The notes under the pieces were generated by a model, which did not search any database, was not told the origin of the DNA, and worked only from the letters and a program-made list of their open reading frames with translations. From NCBI GenBank assembly GCA_934277865.1, contig CAKQVW010000036.1:1-14211 (forward strand): a stretch of DNA of 14,211 nucleotides, read 5' to 3'. This document shows, one piece after another, positions 13,797 through 14,211 of this stretch (position 1 is its first letter; each line of letters starts with the position of its first letter). The position numbers and the translations under genes were made by a program. The stretch is from an uncultured Pseudobdellovibrionaceae bacterium (lineage in GTDB: Bacteria; Bdellovibrionota; Bdellovibrionia; Bdellovibrionales; JAMPXM01).

Positions 13797-14211
13797 TTAT
13801 TCCTTCAATGTAAATCGTATGACGACGATTTGGTGTTTCTTACAGTTAAACTTCTCGCAATAGTTGGAATCCGCGCCCGAGCCCGCAGGGGCACGGTCCG
13901 CAGACAGGTAACTTCGTCCCGAGACTTTCACCAGCGGCAAAAGATCGCGCTGCTTGTCGAACGTGATCTTCTTCGGATCGAATGCAAAGTCGAAGATCGA
14001 GCGGGCACGACGATAACTCAAGTCCATGTTGTAGTTGACCGCCGCACGATCTCGAGCGGCCATCGACTGAGGATCGACGACACGTCCCTGGAAGGTCGGC
14101 GATGCGAATCCCACGATCTCGACAGTGTCGAGCTTCCGAGCGATCTCGCTGTTCTCGAACAAGCTTTGTGCGTAAACCGGAAGCGTCTTGCGAACAACCG
14201 CAACCATACCC
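13797..14211 (-). CDS. OmpA-like (MotB/OmpA C-terminal) domain protein, partial (5' end missing)
   Basis: The last 137 codons of a protein whose frame is open at the window edge; the Met codon at 14207 is preceded in frame by a Gly codon and is probably internal. The segment VEIVGFAS, then DLSYRRARSI, then KKHQIVVIRF follows the order of the OmpA C-terminal peptidoglycan-binding domain. The Asp of the usual GHTD motif is replaced (GFAS), while the LSxxRA helix with its Arg is present. A long insertion between strand and helix (about 25 residues) and two Cys close to the end (CEKFNC) are unusual. The domain probably faces the periplasm and anchors a motor formed with the MotA/TolQ-like protein encoded 6 nt downstream. 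An N-terminal membrane helix would be expected outside this window. Confidence 0.72.
   Translation of the reverse strand, partial: GMVAVVRKTLPVYAQSLFENSEIARKLDTVEIVGFASPTFQGRVVDPQSMAARDRAAVNYNMDLSYRRARSIFDFAFDPKKITFDKQRDLLPLVKVSGRSYLSADRAPAGSGADSNYCEKFNCKKHQIVVIRFTLKE

Noticed and set aside
12897..14211. Zorya anti-phage system (ZorA/ZorB)
   Set aside because: The MotA/TolQ-like protein lacks the long C-terminal tail of ZorA, the gene order is reversed, and the downstream side is a terminator and a convergent gene rather than zorC/zorD. What lies beyond 14211 is unseen.

Overview
The window looks like a chromosomal segment from a Gram-negative, moderately GC-rich bacterium. The lipoprotein with a BamE-like domain, the OmpA-like/MotA-like pair, and the P-II and adenylylatable glutamine synthetase all point to a proteobacterial-type cell. 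The mix of genes and the style of SecA suggest the Bdellovibrionota/Oligoflexia neighbourhood. That placement is an impression from the proteins and has not been tested by any search.

Region 1 (1-5175, + strand) is a five-gene lipid or polyketide-like cluster. It holds a FabG-type reductase (5' end outside the window), an exported alpha/beta hydrolase, a cytosolic alpha/beta hydrolase, a ketoacyl-synthase-III (FabH) homologue and an acyl-CoA/AMP ligase. The spacers between the last four genes are 26-29 nt, so they are probably one transcript, and a strong stem-loop ends it. The FabH homologue keeps the active-site Cys but has Thr and Tyr where FabH has His and Asn, so it probably does not do ordinary decarboxylative condensation. 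Together the genes could activate, acylate, reduce and release an acyl product, whose identity cannot be read from the sequence. A SmpA/BamE-like lipoprotein follows on the same strand (5233-5706).

Region 2 (5707-10325, - strand) reads trmL, secA, a zinc-ribbon protein and an exported coiled-coil protein. The last three are 2 nt apart or overlapping, so they are translationally coupled. The SecA lacks the usual C-terminal Cys-rich zinc/SecB-binding tail. The coiled-coil gene abuts the lipoprotein gene tail to tail.

Region 3 (10326-12372, + strand) is a nitrogen-assimilation pair, glnB-glnA, with both covalent-modification tyrosines conserved. A rho-independent terminator closes it. Next comes a lone GcvH-like gene (12435-12800) in which the lipoyl-accepting lysine is replaced by serine. 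It ends at a bidirectional terminator.

Region 4 (12897-14211, - strand) is an OmpA-like gene (5' end outside the window) followed 6 nt later by a MotA/TolQ/ExbB-family gene. This is probably a proton-driven, non-flagellar envelope motor.

No tRNA, rRNA, insertion sequence, phage gene or CRISPR array was seen. No intergenic stretch exceeds 300 bases; the longest are 10326-10452 and 12300-12434, both described below.
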